Below, in pieces: positions 27,087-34,632 of a DNA stretch of 64,000 nucleotides (its first letter is position 1; each line of letters starts with the position of its first letter). The notes beneath the pieces are model-generated. The model had not been told where the DNA came from. It ran no database searches and saw only the letters and a program-made list of their open reading frames with translations. Source of the stretch: an uncultured Clostridia bacterium (lineage in GTDB: Bacteria; Bacillota; Clostridia; Christensenellales; Borkfalkiaceae); the NCBI GenBank assembly GCA_947629095.1, contig CANRCK010000001.1, positions 124,001-188,000 of the forward strand, read 5' to 3'. Made by a program: the position numbers and the translations under genes.

Positions 27087-28001
27087 TTATTCTTGTTTTA
27101 GGTTTTTACCAAGTTTATTCATCATTGCGCACTTGTGTTCCATAAAGCTGTGAACATATCTTTTAAGCGTTATTGCGGGGTTGTTATGCCCCAAAATCTC
27201 GGATAATGTTTTTACGTCCATTCCGCACTCTATAGCCCGTGTGGCAAATGTGTGCCGCAAGCTGTGAAATCCCTTGTGCGGTATTTTAAGGTGGTTTTGC
27301 AGTAATTCAAAAGTCCGTTGATATGACCTGATTGATATTTCCTTGCCGTCACATCCGCTTATTACATAATTGCTTTTACTATATTTTTTCATCTCTCTCA
27401 TATGCGGTATAAGAGCTTGAGGAACCGGGATTATCCTTTTGGAGGATTTGGTTTTTGGCGAACCGATTATTTTTTTATATTTTCCATTTTCCCAATTATC
27501 CTGACAGGTCTTTGATATTGTAATAAGCCCCTTTTTAAAATCAATATCGTCCCATTTGAGCGCCATTAATTCTCCTATGCGTAATCCTGTATAGAGGCAC
27601 ACCAGAATACCATAATGCTTATAATTTTTATGTTTCAGTACATACTGCTCAATTTGTCGTTGTTCTACTATAGAAAAACTTTCAATTTCCCTTTCCTCAC
27701 TTCTCGGATATTGGACACAGTTTGAATATTGTTTTTCGATTACACCCGTTTTTTCTGCGCGTTGAAGTGAATTTTTCAGAACGCTTATTATGCCGTTTAC
27801 CGTATTCGCAGAATACTTTTCGGTTAAATCCGCAGTAAAGTTCTGAAGCACAGATACAGTAAGCAAAGCTATCTCATATTCACCTAATTGCGGAATTAAA
27901 ATTTTTTTTACAATGTCATTGTATTTTTTATATGTTTTGATTTTTTTAAACGGTTTAACGGTTGTTTCAAGCCATTCTGTCAGCCATTGTCTGTATTTCA
28001 T
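27087..28001 (-). CDS. Tyrosine recombinase / integrase, candidate invertase of the adjacent switch
   Basis: This 304-residue protein is a site-specific recombinase that would cut and rejoin DNA through a tyrosine-DNA link. Residues 1-95 form the helical core-binding domain and about 105-290 the catalytic domain. The full catalytic set is visible: R141 (TGLRIGEL), a lysine in the beta-hairpin (KTKSSKR, near 183-188), H246 and R249 (HSLRH), H272 (LGHNN) and Y282 (LKRYVHS). The start has a perfect AGGAGG site. It lies between the inverted repeats and two Cro/CI-like genes, and is separated from the latter by a terminator. It is AT-rich compared with the giant gene, suggesting acquisition. Alternatives are the integrase of a decayed integrative element; both could be true. 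That it acts on the 26888-27059 sites is inferred from position. Confidence 0.9.
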   Translation of the reverse strand: MKYRQWLTEWLETTVKPFKKIKTYKKYNDIVKKILIPQLGEYEIALLTVSVLQNFTADLTEKYSANTVNGIISVLKNSLQRAEKTGVIEKQYSNCVQYPRSEEREIESFSIVEQRQIEQYVLKHKNYKHYGILVCLYTGLRIGELMALKWDDIDFKKGLITISKTCQDNWENGKYKKIIGSPKTKSSKRIIPVPQALIPHMREMKKYSKSNYVISGCDGKEISIRSYQRTFELLQNHLKIPHKGFHSLRHTFATRAIECGMDVKTLSEILGHNNPAITLKRYVHSFMEHKCAMMNKLGKNLKQE

Positions 28002-28033
28002 AATTTCCTCCTGAAGTTGATTTTGAAAAATTA

Positions 28034-28062
28034 AACGCCGTTCCCGTTGAACGACGTTTTTT
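28034..28062. terminator. Terminator between regulators and recombinase
   Basis: A 10-bp stem with one mismatch (AACGCCGTTC/GAACGACGTT) is followed by a T-run on the plus strand and by TTTAATTTTT on the minus strand. It would end the regulator transcript, so the recombinase probably has its own weak promoter or depends on read-through. Confidence 0.6.
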
Positions 28063-28083
28063 ACGTTATTATATCTGATTTTT

Positions 28084-28401
28084 CTATCTTTTTAAAATCT
28101 GAAAAGTTTCTATCATTTTACGGAGAGTTTCTTTCTCCAAATCAGATAAAGAGAACCATTCGCGCAAGACTCTTTCCTCGTTGGGCAGTAGCTCATATCT
28201 CTCAGTTCCGCAAAAGAACTGACCCGGAGTTATACCAAGCGCTTCGCACACTTTCATAATGCTTGAAAGTGACGGCGTTGCACCCGACTTATTCCAATCA
28301 TATATGGTATTCGTAGAAATATTCGTCTGCTTGGACAATTCGTAATTGGACCACCCTTTTTGTTCAAGCAACTCATTTATCCTCTTAACCACGTCTATCA
28401 T
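28084..28401 (-). CDS. Cro/CI-type (XRE) regulator, second of a tandem pair
   Basis: This 105-residue DNA-binding protein has an N-terminal helix-turn-helix of about 65 residues (NYELSKQTNISTNTIYDWNK), then an acidic helical tail ending in LSDLEKETLRKMIETF. The ATG overlaps the stop of the upstream regulator by 4 bp, so the two are translationally coupled. The two proteins are clear paralogues (GWSxYxLSKxT in both), so the pair arose by tandem duplication. Location between a recombinase and a tRNA suggests either regulators of the switch or remnants of an element. Targets are unknown. Confidence 0.85.
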   Translation of the reverse strand: MIDVVKRINELLEQKGWSNYELSKQTNISTNTIYDWNKSGATPSLSSIMKVCEALGITPGQFFCGTERYELLPNEERVLREWFSLSDLEKETLRKMIETFQILKR

Positions 28402-28733
28402 ATTCTCCTCGCTTCCTTAAACGCTTCTATAGTTAAAAAGATTGCCTGCTTTTCCTTGTCCGAAAGCGTCATCCAATCGCTCAGTAGATTATGCTCATCC
28501 TCAGACAGTTTATCCACGCCTTTATCATAAAAGAATTGCTCGATTGTTATATTTGCCGCATTACATATGCGCTGTATGTTTGCAAGCGAAGGCACTATCC
28601 CCGAATTAATCCAACTATATACAGAATTGGGTGATATACCCGTCCTTTTGGATAAATCATACCTGCTCCAACCTTTTTTCTTTAACAACCTTTTTAAGCG
28701 TACTATAACTTCATTATCTCTATCCGTCGACAA
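28398..28733 (-). CDS. Cro/CI-type (XRE) regulator, first of a tandem pair
   Basis: This 111-residue protein has a helix-turn-helix at about residues 7-70 (RYDLSKRTGISPNSVYSW) and a C-terminal helical tail (LSDKEKQAIFLTIEAF). The start is TTG at 28733-28731, 8 nt after AAGGGG; the nearby ATG at 28741 is out of frame. It may sense its partner by dimerising through the tail, as is usual for this family; no ligand domain is present. A dyad between its probable -10 box and the start codon suggests self-repression. Confidence 0.85.
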   Translation of the reverse strand: MSTDRDNEVIVRLKRLLKKKGWSRYDLSKRTGISPNSVYSWINSGIVPSLANIQRICNAANITIEQFFYDKGVDKLSEDEHNLLSDWMTLSDKEKQAIFLTIEAFKEARRI

Positions 28734-28760
28734 AGCGTCATCCCCTTAGTTAATTGTTGC

Positions 28761-28794
28761 GGAACGCAGTAATACGTCATTCTGTTCCATTATA
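28761..28794 (-). promoter_or_regulatory. Probable promoter and operator of the regulator pair
   Basis: TATAAT on the minus strand at 28794-28789 is followed at once by a dyad of GGAAC and GTTCC arms (28761-28788, one unpaired base). The -35 box is poor. The position fits an autorepressed Cro/CI-type operator, but this is inference. Confidence 0.35.
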
Positions 28795-29125
28795 AATTCC
28801 TGCGTACTTATTACCGTTTCTGTTTTATGGTGCTTTATCATTTTGTTATATGAAAGATTGAGCAGCATTGCAAACCGCGATTTCTATGCCGGTTTTATTT
28901 GATTTTTTCCTTATTGGACCTTTTTATCCCTCCTTTTCCACCCAAATTAAGGACACCCTTTGCGAATTTGCCCGAAATTGAGAAATAAATTTTAGTAAAA
29001 ACCGTTAGATTTAGATATATTCTTCTTGGGGCAACGGGCACAGACTTATCATTTATGATATTGCTGTTTTGAGAAAACGTTAAAAAATATTCGACTTTTT
29101 TATTTGCAATAAATTTAGGGCGCTA
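28795..29125. other. AT-rich gap without a recognised gene
   Basis: About 330 bases between the regulator promoter and the tRNA promoter. Short frames only, none with a good ribosome site. No repeat, attachment site or known RNA was recognised. It may be the worn edge of an inserted element. Confidence 0.5.
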
Positions 29126-29154
29126 TTGACAAAGCGCTCGTTTTGCTATATAAT
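29126..29154 (+). promoter_or_regulatory. Consensus promoter of the tRNA-Ala locus
   Basis: TTGACA, 17 bp, TATAAT: a perfect sigma-A promoter. Its start near 29161 lies about 33 nt before the partial tRNA copy at 29194, the spacing expected for the original tRNA gene. Confidence 0.85.
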
Positions 29155-29193
29155 AGTTTTTGCAAGTAATGTAACTAAAAACCTTTTATACTT

Positions 29194-29223
29194 GGGGATA
29201 TAGCTCAGTTGGTAGAGCGCTTG
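29194..29223 (+). repeat. Duplicate of the first 30 nt of tRNA-Ala
   Basis: These 30 bases equal the 5' end of the complete tRNA at 29351-29380 (acceptor strand, D arm, first anticodon-stem bases); then the match stops abruptly. It cannot make a tRNA by itself. It looks like one side of a duplication made by insertion of about 157 bp into or beside the gene. Confidence 0.85.
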
Positions 29224-29350
29224 CGCGAGCCTAAAAGGCGACGCTTTGGCTGTTCCGCCAAAATTGCATTCGGCTTGGAGGAGTTCCTACGACAAGCCGT
29301 AATGACATTCACACATTTGAAACGGCAAACTTAATACGTTTTGACATTTT
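29224..29350 (+). other. Hairpin-rich insert between the two tRNA-Ala 5' ends
   Basis: Two perfect small stems are visible: TTTGGC/GCCAAA at 29245-29262, and CGGCTTG/CAAGCCG at 29271-29299. It is transcribed from the tRNA promoter as a long leader to the true tRNA. No known RNA family was recognised. It may be a small mobile remnant or a processed leader. Confidence 0.5.
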
Positions 29351-29426
<76 letters not shown>

Positions 29427-29435
29427 AATCAAAAT

Positions 29436-29489
29436 AATCCGAACTCAACAAGGGCAATTATTACCCGAGATTGGTTCGGATTGTTTTTT
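29436..29489 (+). terminator. Terminator of the tRNA-Ala transcript
   Basis: A 9-bp perfect stem AATCCGAAC/GTTCGGATT with a long loop is followed by GTTTTTT. Confidence 0.75.
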
Positions 29490-29524
29490 AGTGCAACTCA
29501 ATTGCAATTATGCGGAAAGAGTAC

Positions 29525-29558
29525 GGGGTTTGCGGCAAAACCGCAAACCCCTCTTTTT
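29525..29558. terminator. Strong bidirectional terminator
   Basis: An 11-bp stem GGGGTTTGCGG/CCGCAAACCCC with a five-base loop, then TCTTTTTG. It separates the plus-strand tRNA from the minus-strand small gene at 29580. Confidence 0.85.
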
Positions 29559-29579
29559 GTAAAAATATGCTCTTTTAAC

Positions 29580-29744
29580 TTACTCGTGGTCCATTACCCA
29601 GTAGCCGCCCTCATGCTGAAGAGGCGGGAACGTGGTGCCCTTTTCAAGATAAGTTTTTTCGTTGTCGTGGCTTTGACCGTTCTTATCATAAGCCTTGTAG
29701 TGGCAGGTCATAGGAACGATTTCGCCTGATTTGAATTTTTGCAT
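29580..29744 (-). CDS. Small hypothetical protein (54 aa), possibly YjzC-like
   Basis: This short gene has a GGGGG ribosome site 8 nt before ATG 29744 and a stop at 29580, just before a strong terminator. The product is soluble, with a FKSGEIVP start, a central TCHYKAYD stretch, KGTTFPP and a GGYWVM end. The FxxGxxxP...KGxxFPP layout recalls the small YjzC-type proteins of Firmicutes, but I cannot confirm membership. It has one cysteine, so no full zinc ribbon. Function is unknown. Confidence 0.7.
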   Translation of the reverse strand: MQKFKSGEIVPMTCHYKAYDKNGQSHDNEKTYLEKGTTFPPLQHEGGYWVMDHE

Positions 29745-29794
29745 ATCATTTACCCCCATACCTCTATTATGCGCAGGTTTTAAAATTTAATGTA

Positions 29795-32170
29795 TTATTT
29801 TTTTAAAGTTAAGCGCTGGGCAGATTTTACAGTGAAAAAGTCTGCCCATGGGTCGGCACCCAAACGCTTTAGAGCAGTGCGTACGTTTATGCCCGCCGGC
29901 GGGATTTTTGAAAGCTCCTCCCACGCTATGGGCATAGATACTGCGGCGCCCGACCGCGCCCTTACGCTGTACGGCGCAACCCACGTTGCCCCCGGACTGT
30001 TGCGCTGCCAATCGATAAAAATTTTGCCTGTTCGTTCTTTTTTTGATATTGAGGACGTGTAACGGTTGGGAAATTTGCTTTCCAGAAGCCCGGCGACGTT
30101 TTTTGCAAAGTCGCGGAAAAGCTGTCCGTCTGCGCCCGTTTTAAAGGGAACGACAATATGATAGCCCTTGCCGCCGCTGGTTTTGAGAAAGGATTTCAGC
30201 CCAAGACCTTCGAGAACTTCTTTTAAATCCTTTACTCCCCTACGCACGTCTTTAAGCGGCAGACCTTCGTCGGGGTCGAGGTCGAATACCATTATGTCGG
30301 GACGGTACGGGGTTGATTTTTTGCTGCCCCAGACGTGAAATTCAATAGCGTTGTACTGCGATAAAAATATAAGCGATTTTGTATCGGTAATATAAAAGTA
30401 CTCGCCGTCTTTGGCGGGGGCGCGCTTTATGCCCGCAAATTCCACGTCGAAATGCCTGCGGAAAAATTGTTCGCCCCCAATGCCGGAAGGACAGCACACG
30501 AGGCTTAAAAATCTATCCTTTAAATAGGGCAGCGCACGCTCCGCAACGGCGGCATAGTATGCGGCAAGCTCCTTTTTGGTGATTTGGGGATTGGGAAACA
30601 TGACCTTTTGGGGGCTTGAAATTGTTACTTCGAGCACTTCCGCCGTATCCCTTTTGCCGGGCTTTGGAATGGGTTTTTCATCAGTAATTCCAGCTGCGGG
30701 TTTATCTGTGCGCAAGCCTTTGAAACTCGCCTGACGGAGAACGCCCGAAGATGTTACCTCGGCATAGTGGACCTGAGCGGCATAGACGGGCTTTACCCAC
30801 TCTGCTCCCCTTGTATACTCCTTAGGAATTTGGGAAAACGGAGAGGTTTTGCGGGGGATTTTTGAAAATTTTTGCAAAAGTTCCCTTTTGGAAAGGGCGT
30901 TAAAACCCGTGCCGACGCAGCCCGCGAAATCGAGTTTGCCGTCCTTGTAAAATCCCACGAGAATGGAACGGAGATTGCCGCTTTCCGAAAGACAATATCC
31001 GCCTATTACGAATTCTCTGTCGTTCCTGAATTTGAATTTTTGCCAATCGCCGTTTTTGCCTGCGGAATACTCTGAATTTTTAAGCTTTGCCACAATCCCT
31101 TCCATTCCCTGCGCTTTGAGCGTTTGAATCCGGGCTTTGCCCATTTTATCGGTATGCTCGCTGTACGAAATTATGGCAGGAGCGCCTTTTATGAGAGCTT
31201 TGAGTTTTTTCTTGCGCTCGGAAAGGGGTAACTTTCGCAAATCCTCGCCGTCAAGGGCAAGAAGGTCGAAAACAACGTAATTGAGCCCGTCGCCGCCGCT
31301 TTTTATAAACCGCTGCAAAGCGCCGAAATCGGGCACGCCGTTTTTGCCAGCCACTACCATTTCTCCGTCCAATACCGCCGCTCTGCCGCGCAATATCTCG
31401 GATACGGCTTCGGCGGCGGGCGAAAACGCCGACGGACATTTTAGTCCGTTACGGGAAAAGAGCGTTGTAACGCCGTTTTGGGAAAATGCAAGCACGCGGT
31501 GACCGTCGTATTTAAGCTCGTATATCCATTCCCCGCCTGCGGGAAGCTCTACGACAGGCTTTGCAAGCATAACCTCCGCGCTTCGGAAAGGGTTGGCTTT
31601 TGCGGATTCGGAAATTTCCGCCATGGTCTTAGCCGAGCGGACCCCGCGCGAAAAATGGCTTATACCCGCAGCGTTTTTTGCATATTCGTCATTTTCCTTT
31701 ATCAACAGCCACGGTTCGGAGGAGCCGCCGTCCTTATTTTTTATTTTGACGAGCGCCCAATCGCCCTTTAATCTTTCGCCCTCGAGGCGGAATTTCAACG
31801 AGCCGTCTTTTAATCCTTTATCGGGGTCGAAGCGCGGAATCCATATGCCCTCGTCCCACAGCATAACCGTGCCGCCGCCGTATTCGCCCTTTGGAATTGT
31901 GCCCTCAAAGTCCATATAATCTACGGGGTGATCCTCCACCCGCATTGCAAGCCGTTTGTCGGCAGTGCGAAATGATGGTCCCTTGGGGATAGCCCAACTT
32001 AAAGCCACGCCGTTGAGTTCAAGCCGCAAATCGTAATGATCTGCGCGCGCGATGTGGTGCTGGACGGAAAATTTGAGTTTTTTGCGGTTTGAACGCCCGG
32101 GCTTGCCCTGCGGCTCGGACGTTATTGCAAAATTGCGTTTGGAATTATACTTTTGAAGCTTATCTGACAT
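29795..32170 (-). CDS. ligD: Multifunctional ATP-dependent DNA ligase D (end joining)
   Basis: This 791-residue enzyme seals double-strand breaks together with Ku. Domain order is phosphoesterase, ligase, polymerase. Residues 10-160 form the 3'-phosphoesterase (VQHHIARADHYDLRL, with H39, H45 and D47 as likely metal and phosphate ligands). Residues 195-480 are the ligase, with K220 in ELKYDG as the AMP-bound lysine. Residues 520-785 are the primase-like polymerase, with D630 and D632 in MVFDLDPDEG and the SGGKGYHIVVP nucleotide motif. Length and order match full LigD of the PE-ligase-polymerase type. It is divergent from ku, 91 bp apart, so the two probably share a control region. In Bacillus such pairs act in germinating spores; whether this holds here is inference. 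Confidence 0.96.
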   Translation of the reverse strand: MSDKLQKYNSKRNFAITSEPQGKPGRSNRKKLKFSVQHHIARADHYDLRLELNGVALSWAIPKGPSFRTADKRLAMRVEDHPVDYMDFEGTIPKGEYGGGTVMLWDEGIWIPRFDPDKGLKDGSLKFRLEGERLKGDWALVKIKNKDGGSSEPWLLIKENDEYAKNAAGISHFSRGVRSAKTMAEISESAKANPFRSAEVMLAKPVVELPAGGEWIYELKYDGHRVLAFSQNGVTTLFSRNGLKCPSAFSPAAEAVSEILRGRAAVLDGEMVVAGKNGVPDFGALQRFIKSGGDGLNYVVFDLLALDGEDLRKLPLSERKKKLKALIKGAPAIISYSEHTDKMGKARIQTLKAQGMEGIVAKLKNSEYSAGKNGDWQKFKFRNDREFVIGGYCLSESGNLRSILVGFYKDGKLDFAGCVGTGFNALSKRELLQKFSKIPRKTSPFSQIPKEYTRGAEWVKPVYAAQVHYAEVTSSGVLRQASFKGLRTDKPAAGITDEKPIPKPGKRDTAEVLEVTISSPQKVMFPNPQITKKELAAYYAAVAERALPYLKDRFLSLVCCPSGIGGEQFFRRHFDVEFAGIKRAPAKDGEYFYITDTKSLIFLSQYNAIEFHVWGSKKSTPYRPDIMVFDLDPDEGLPLKDVRRGVKDLKEVLEGLGLKSFLKTSGGKGYHIVVPFKTGADGQLFRDFAKNVAGLLESKFPNRYTSSISKKERTGKIFIDWQRNSPGATWVAPYSVRARSGAAVSMPIAWEELSKIPPAGINVRTALKRLGADPWADFFTVKSAQRLTLKK

Positions 32171-32261
32171 ACAACAAGTATGTGGAAAGCGGGCGTTTTT
32201 ATAAAATAAGATTAAAAAATCAGAGACGGTTAATAACTTTAAAAAAACGGAGAGTGAATTT

Positions 32262-33080
32262 ATGGCGGTGGTTCAAAAGGGCGCGATATCCTTCGGGCTT
32301 GTGTATATACCCGTCAATCTTTATACGGCGACACAGGACAGCGACATAAGCTTTAACCAATTGCACAAGACGGACAAATCGCGTATTCGCTATAAAAAAG
32401 TTTGCGCGCACTGCGGAAAGGAGGTTGAAGCAAAAGACATAGTGCGCGGGTTTCAGTATGCAAAGGACCAATACGTGGTGATTACTGACGAGGAAATAGA
32501 AAAAATCAAGACGGAAAAAGATAAGACTATTACCATTATGAGCTTTACCGCACTCGATGAAATAAGCCCAGTATATTACGACAGAGCCTATCATGTAGTG
32601 CCGCAAAAGGGCGGCGGCAAAGCCCTGGAGCTTTTGCGGCGGGCTATGCTGAAAACCAAACGGGCAGCGCTGGGACGGACTGTTTTGGGAAACTCGGAAA
32701 AATTGCTTGTTATTATCCCGCGGGAGGACGGAATGTTGATTCAGACCCTCCTCTATCAGGACGACATAAAGGAAATTCCCGTTGCATACGAAAAACCGAA
32801 GGTTTCGGAAGCCGAACTTGCAATGGCTGAAAAGCTTATCGAAGGTATGGAAGAAAAGTTTGAGCCGGAAAAATACAAGGATGAATTTCAGGAAAAATTA
32901 AAGGCGCTTATAGACGATAAAATAGCCGGCAAAGCCGTGGAAAAACCGAAAGAAGAAAAACCCGGCAAAATCATTGACCTTATGGAGGCATTGAAAGCGA
33001 GCATAAAAAATACGGACCTTCAAAAGCCCGCGCAAAAAGTTGCCCGTCCCAAGGCGGCAAAGCCTAAAAAACGGGCGTAG
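32262..33080 (+). CDS. ku: Ku homodimer protein of non-homologous end joining
   Basis: This 272-residue protein is expected to form a ring on broken DNA ends and recruit LigD. The start MAVVQKGAISFGLVYIPVNLY and the YDRAYHVVPQKGGGKALELL and LGRTVLG stretches are typical of bacterial Ku. A CAHCGKE motif near residue 48 is present. The tail after residue 225 is rich in lysine, proline and alanine (KPKAAKPKKRA), as in Ku proteins with DNA-binding tails. A GGAGAG site precedes ATG 32262. It is divergent from ligD. Confidence 0.97.
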   Translation: MAVVQKGAISFGLVYIPVNLYTATQDSDISFNQLHKTDKSRIRYKKVCAHCGKEVEAKDIVRGFQYAKDQYVVITDEEIEKIKTEKDKTITIMSFTALDEISPVYYDRAYHVVPQKGGGKALELLRRAMLKTKRAALGRTVLGNSEKLLVIIPREDGMLIQTLLYQDDIKEIPVAYEKPKVSEAELAMAEKLIEGMEEKFEPEKYKDEFQEKLKALIDDKIAGKAVEKPKEEKPGKIIDLMEALKASIKNTDLQKPAQKVARPKAAKPKKRA

Positions 33081-33120
33081 AATCTGATTTTTATAATTAA
33101 TGACTGAGTGTTAATGCCGA

Positions 33121-33885
33121 TTATAAATTATTTATACCGGTTAAATCTTTTATAACTTCTCCGGCAATTATAAGTCCCACGACCGACGGAACGAAAGCAA
33201 TACTGCCCGGTATATCCCGTCGGGCTGTGCATTTTCTCTTCGTTCCGGAGGGACAAATGCAGTTACTGCGGCAACTTATTTCCGAATCCTCCACGGGTCT
33301 TATGGGCTGCTCCTTGGAATAGACTACTTTCAAGCTGTCTATCCCCATTTTTTTTAGCTCCCTGCGCATTGTCTTGGCAAGAGGGCAAACCGAAGTTTTG
33401 TAGATGTCCGCAACCTCGAAAGCGGTAGGGTCGAGCTTGTTGCCTGCGCCCATAGAGCTGATTACCGGAACTTTTGCAGCCTTTGCGTTTTTAATTATGC
33501 AAAGCTTGCCCGTCACCGTGTCGATAGCGTCCACTATATAATCGTACAGAGTAAAATCGAACTCGTCCGCCGTGGACGGCAGATAAAACGTTTTATATGT
33601 TTGCACTTTGCAGTTGGGATTGATATCGGCTATGCGCTCCGCGGCGACGTCCGTCTTGTAGCTACCCACTGTTTTGTGAGTGGCAAAAATCTGGCGGTTT
33701 ATGTTTGTCAGGCAGATTTTGTCGTCGTCTATCAAATCAAGCGCGCCTATACCCGAACGGGCGAGAGCTTCCACAACGTATCCGCCCACTCCGCCTATAC
33801 CGAATACTGCCACGCGCGAGGCGGCGAGCTTTTGCATTGCCTCTTCGCCCAAAAGAAGTTGTGTTCTCGAAAATTGGTTGAGCAT
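33121..33885 (-). CDS. tcdA: tRNA threonylcarbamoyladenosine dehydratase
   Basis: This E1-like enzyme uses ATP to turn t6A37 of tRNA into its cyclic form. The protein is 254 residues from MLNQFSRTQL. It shows the nucleotide loop FGIGGVGGYV near residues 25-34, the SLxNINRQI-type motif (TNINRQIFATH), VDAIDTVTGK, and a cysteine cluster (CRSNCICPSGTKRKC) that is usual in Firmicutes members. I chose start 33885, not the longer frame from 34107, because family members start here and a perfect promoter ends 6 nt before this ATG. That implies a leaderless mRNA. The gene is alone on its strand, convergent with ku. Confidence 0.93.
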   Translation of the reverse strand: MLNQFSRTQLLLGEEAMQKLAASRVAVFGIGGVGGYVVEALARSGIGALDLIDDDKICLTNINRQIFATHKTVGSYKTDVAAERIADINPNCKVQTYKTFYLPSTADEFDFTLYDYIVDAIDTVTGKLCIIKNAKAAKVPVISSMGAGNKLDPTAFEVADIYKTSVCPLAKTMRRELKKMGIDSLKVVYSKEQPIRPVEDSEISCRSNCICPSGTKRKCTARRDIPGSIAFVPSVVGLIIAGEVIKDLTGINNL

Positions 33886-33891
33886 AGTTAA

Positions 33892-33920
33892 AATATATAA
33901 AAAAATGCCGACAATGTCAA
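33892..33920 (-). promoter_or_regulatory. Promoter of tcdA giving a leaderless transcript
   Basis: TTGACA at 33920-33915, 17 bp, TATATT at 33897-33892, then six bases, then the ATG. The usual start distance places the first RNA base at or next to the A of ATG. No ribosome site is present upstream of this ATG. Confidence 0.75.
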
Positions 33921-34027
33921 CAAATTCCGATTGTATTTTTATTATTGAGATTATAGTCAGTATGTAAATTAAATAAAAACTTTTTTTGTGCGGTTTAAAA
34001 AGTGCAAAATTGCGGTATATATAAAAT

Positions 34028-34158
34028 GAACAAAGGAAGACGGTAGGCGTCACGGGCGCACCGCTCTTCGGGAAAACCGAAAAACGGTTTTGTATCAACG
34101 CGACCACCGCAGCCTCCCGAAAGTTATAAATAAATTATAATTTAAGGAGATTTGAACT
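34028..34158 (+). promoter_or_regulatory. Structured leader of hsp20, possible RNA thermometer
   Basis: A TATATATAAAAT box near 34015 precedes a leader with GAAGA/TCTTC and CCGAAAAACGG-type stems. Close to the gene, CTCC (about 34111-34116) can pair with the GGAG of the ribosome site (34146-34149), with TTATAA/TTATAA forming an inner stem. This would hide the ribosome site until heated. It does not match a known thermometer family that I recognise. Confidence 0.45.
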
Positions 34159-34572
34159 ATGAAACATTATTTACAGACAAGAAACAATAATTACGACATT
34201 TTTGACGCATTCGACGACTTTTTCAAGCCTATGTTCTACGATGAAAGCAGGGATTTGAGAACGGACATAAAAGAAACCGACTCAAGTTATGAGCTTGAAA
34301 TGGAGTTGCCCGGCTACGCGAAAAACGAGATAAAAATTTCCCTTGAAAACGGATATCTTACGGTGAACGCCTCCAAACAAAGGAAAGAGGAAAACGGTAA
34401 AAAGTATCTGCGCAGGGAGATTTCGGAGAACACTTCGAGAAGTTATTACGTAGGCACGGACGTAACCCGCGAAGCGATAAAGGCAAAGTTTGACAACGGT
34501 ATGCTCACACTCACCGTGCCCAAGTCCGAGCCAAAACAGTTGAAGGGCAATAATTTTATAGAAATAGAATAA
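34159..34572 (+). CDS. Small heat-shock protein, Hsp20/alpha-crystallin family
   Basis: This 137-residue chaperone binds unfolding proteins without ATP. The alpha-crystallin domain covers about residues 33-125 (RTDIKETDSSYELEMELPGYAKNEIKISLENGYLTV to DNGMLTLTVPK), with the family's ELPG and GxLTLxVPK motifs. The N-terminal arm is short (DIFDAFDDFFKPMF). An IEIE end takes the place of the usual I-x-I tail. AAGGAG precedes ATG by 10 nt. A structured leader suggests temperature control, and a terminator follows. Confidence 0.95.
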   Translation: MKHYLQTRNNNYDIFDAFDDFFKPMFYDESRDLRTDIKETDSSYELEMELPGYAKNEIKISLENGYLTVNASKQRKEENGKKYLRREISENTSRSYYVGTDVTREAIKAKFDNGMLTLTVPKSEPKQLKGNNFIEIE

Positions 34573-34593
34573 TAACCGAACCAATATAAAAGA

Positions 34594-34622
34594 GAGTACC
34601 TTTTGGGGGTACTCCCTTTTTT
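34594..34622. terminator. Terminator after hsp20
   Basis: GAGTACC/GGTACTC stem followed by CCCTTTTTT on the plus strand. It lies 10 bp before the 3' end of the convergent gene at 34633. Confidence 0.8.
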
Positions 34623-34632
34623 ATTGCCGGAT

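Noticed and set aside
33886..34107. Longer N-terminus of the tcdA frame
   Set aside because: The extra 74 residues are unlike the family and overlap the promoter.
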